Source: Magnetospira sp. (GTDB lineage Bacteria; Pseudomonadota; Alphaproteobacteria; Rhodospirillales; Magnetospiraceae). From it: a DNA stretch of 5,450 nt. The notes under the pieces were generated by a model. It saw only the letters and a program-made list of their open reading frames with translations. It had not been told where the DNA came from and ran no database searches. Of the stretch, positions 4,335 through 5,450 are shown piece by piece. Position 1 is the stretch's first letter. Every line of letters starts with the position of its first letter. The stretch spans positions 1-5,450 of the forward strand of contig JANQGL010000044.1 in assembly GCA_028277325.1 (NCBI GenBank), in the 5' to 3' direction. Position numbers and translations under genes: made by a program.

Positions 4335-5450
4335 TCACGCGGCGCCGGAGACGATCTCGCGGGCGAGCTCCTTGCCGACGGGGGTATCCAGGAAGTCGCG
4401 CAGCGCGGCGACCACGTCCGGATCGTAGCGCTGCGGGTTGTCGGACAGGATGGCCACCGCCCGATCGAGATCGATCGGCTTGCGGTAGGAGCGCGGCGAC
4501 AGGCGCGCCACCAGCACGTCGGCCACCGCCAGGACGCGCCCGCCCGGGCCGATCGCAGGGCCGGACAGGCCGCTCGGATACCCGGTCCCGTCGAGTCGCT
4601 CGTACATGTGCAGCAGGGCGTCGGTGACCTCGTCCGGAAGGTCCAACTCGCGGATCACGTCCAGGGCCTGTCCGATGTAGCGCTGCACGATCGCGATCTC
4701 GGACGGGTTGAGGCGCGACGTCTTGGTCAGGATCTCCTGCGGGATGAAGAACTTGGAAATCTGCGACAACAACGCCGCCTGGTGCAGGGCGTGACCGGCC
4801 TCGGCGTCCCATCCGAGTCGGTCGGCGATCCCGAGGACGAGGCGCACCAGATTCACCGTATGCCCCCGCAGGTACGGGTCGCGATGCTCCATCACCCGCG
4901 CCATGGCGCGAATCGAATGCTCGGTCTGGCGCAGCCGCGCCTCCTGCTCCCGATGCAGGGCGGTGACGTCGCGGGCCAGGGTGACGAGTCCGGACAGCCG
5001 GCCGCCGGGATCGTGCAGCGGCGCCTGGGTGAACGAAAAGGCGCGCCGCCGGTCGCCGATCGCCACCACCCCCTCGGCGGTGACCGCCCGCCGGCTCTCG
5101 ACCACCCGGGTCGCCAGATCGTCCAGCAGGCCGGCCAGATCGCGGTCGAGCACCCGCGCCGCCGGCTGATCGTTCACCTGCTCGGTGGTCCGCCCGACCG
5201 CGAAACAGAACGCCGGGTTGGCGAACACGAAGCTGCCGTCCGGCCGCTGCACGGCGATCAGGTCCGGCACCGCCTGCACCACGCGGTGCAGCAATTGCCG
5301 CTGGTCGCGCGCCGCGTCGACCACGCCCCGGTACCCGGCCACCAGTTCGACCGCCGCCGCGGCCCGCCGCCGCGACCGGAAAACCGAGATCAGGGCCGCG
5401 CCGATGGCGGCCAGGACCAGGCCCAGCAGGCCCCAACGCCGGGTCGCCGC
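4335..5450 (-). CDS. Membrane-anchored PAS-HD-GYP protein with degenerate catalytic site (N-terminus outside window)
   Basis: The frame is open to the window edge (371 visible residues) and stops at TGA 4335-4337. Numbering starts at the edge. Residues 6-24 (WGLLGLVLAAIGAALISVF) form a membrane helix followed by RSRRR, placing the rest in the cytoplasm. A PAS domain spans about 52-165 (VPDLIAVQRPDGSFVFANPA, ending LVTLARDVTALHREQE). A short linker helix leads to an HD-GYP domain at about 180-325. HD-GYP domains normally hydrolyse c-di-GMP at a metal centre. Here RDPYLRGHTVNL and GTGYPSGL are kept. The HD motif (family LLHDIGK) reads LLSQISK (227-233), the RHP histidine is Tyr258, HHHE is HMYE, and the VADAFDAM Asp is lost. 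Catalysis is thus unlikely; a sensing or binding role is inferred. A GTG at 5342 could start the frame, but the upstream helix argues that the protein continues. The missing N-terminus may hold another helix and a periplasmic sensor. Confidence 0.88.
   Translation of the reverse strand, partial: AATRRWGLLGLVLAAIGAALISVFRSRRRAAAAVELVAGYRGVVDAARDQRQLLHRVVQAVPDLIAVQRPDGSFVFANPAFCFAVGRTTEQVNDQPAARVLDRDLAGLLDDLATRVVESRRAVTAEGVVAIGDRRRAFSFTQAPLHDPGGRLSGLVTLARDVTALHREQEARLRQTEHSIRAMARVMEHRDPYLRGHTVNLVRLVLGIADRLGWDAEAGHALHQAALLSQISKFFIPQEILTKTSRLNPSEIAIVQRYIGQALDVIRELDLPDEVTDALLHMYERLDGTGYPSGLSGPAIGPGGRVLAVADVLVARLSPRSYRKPIDLDRAVAILSDNPQRYDPDVVAALRDFLDTPVGKELAREIVSGAA

Noticed and set aside
4228..5436. 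Minus-strand frame overlapping the PAS-HD-GYP gene
   Set aside because: Arg/Gly-rich shadow reading; the true frame shows clear PAS and HD-GYP domains and a membrane helix.

Overview
The window is GC-rich, with strong G/C preference at third codon positions. Its gene families and style suggest a proteobacterium, most likely an alphaproteobacterium of the Rhodospirillales type. That placement is inferred from composition and protein style, not from a marker gene. There is no tRNA, rRNA, CRISPR array, transposase or other obvious mobile element.

Layout. The left edge (to 379, + strand) is the C-terminal half of an LrgB/CidB-family membrane protein. Positions 380-756 form a less GC-rich intergenic stretch. 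It holds a near-consensus sigma-70-type promoter (432-460) whose -35 lies inside a 15-bp inverted repeat, a Shine-Dalgarno sequence, and one or two short open frames that may be a small or broken gene. A UUCG-capped hairpin (707-730) follows and terminates the minus-strand gene to its right. From there to the right edge everything reads on the minus strand: a PhoX/DUF839-family secreted protein (757-2559), a 218-bp gap with a weak Pho-box-like array, short repeats and a 24-bp perfect palindrome, a TolC-family outer-membrane efflux/secretion protein (2778-4130), a 204-bp gap, and a membrane-anchored PAS plus HD-GYP protein (4335 to beyond 5450).

How the genes may work together. The minus-strand genes are separated by gaps of about 200 bp with hairpins or repeats, so they look like separately controlled units rather than one tight operon. 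The PhoX-like protein would act in the periplasm or outside the cell, and the TolC-like protein in the outer membrane. The right-hand protein is the most notable. Its HD-GYP domain keeps the fold and the GYP signature, but the HD dyad reads Ser-Gln and other expected metal ligands are missing. It is therefore probably a receptor or scaffold rather than a c-di-GMP phosphodiesterase. Its position next to a TolC-type secretion channel allows a speculative link between second-messenger sensing and secretion.
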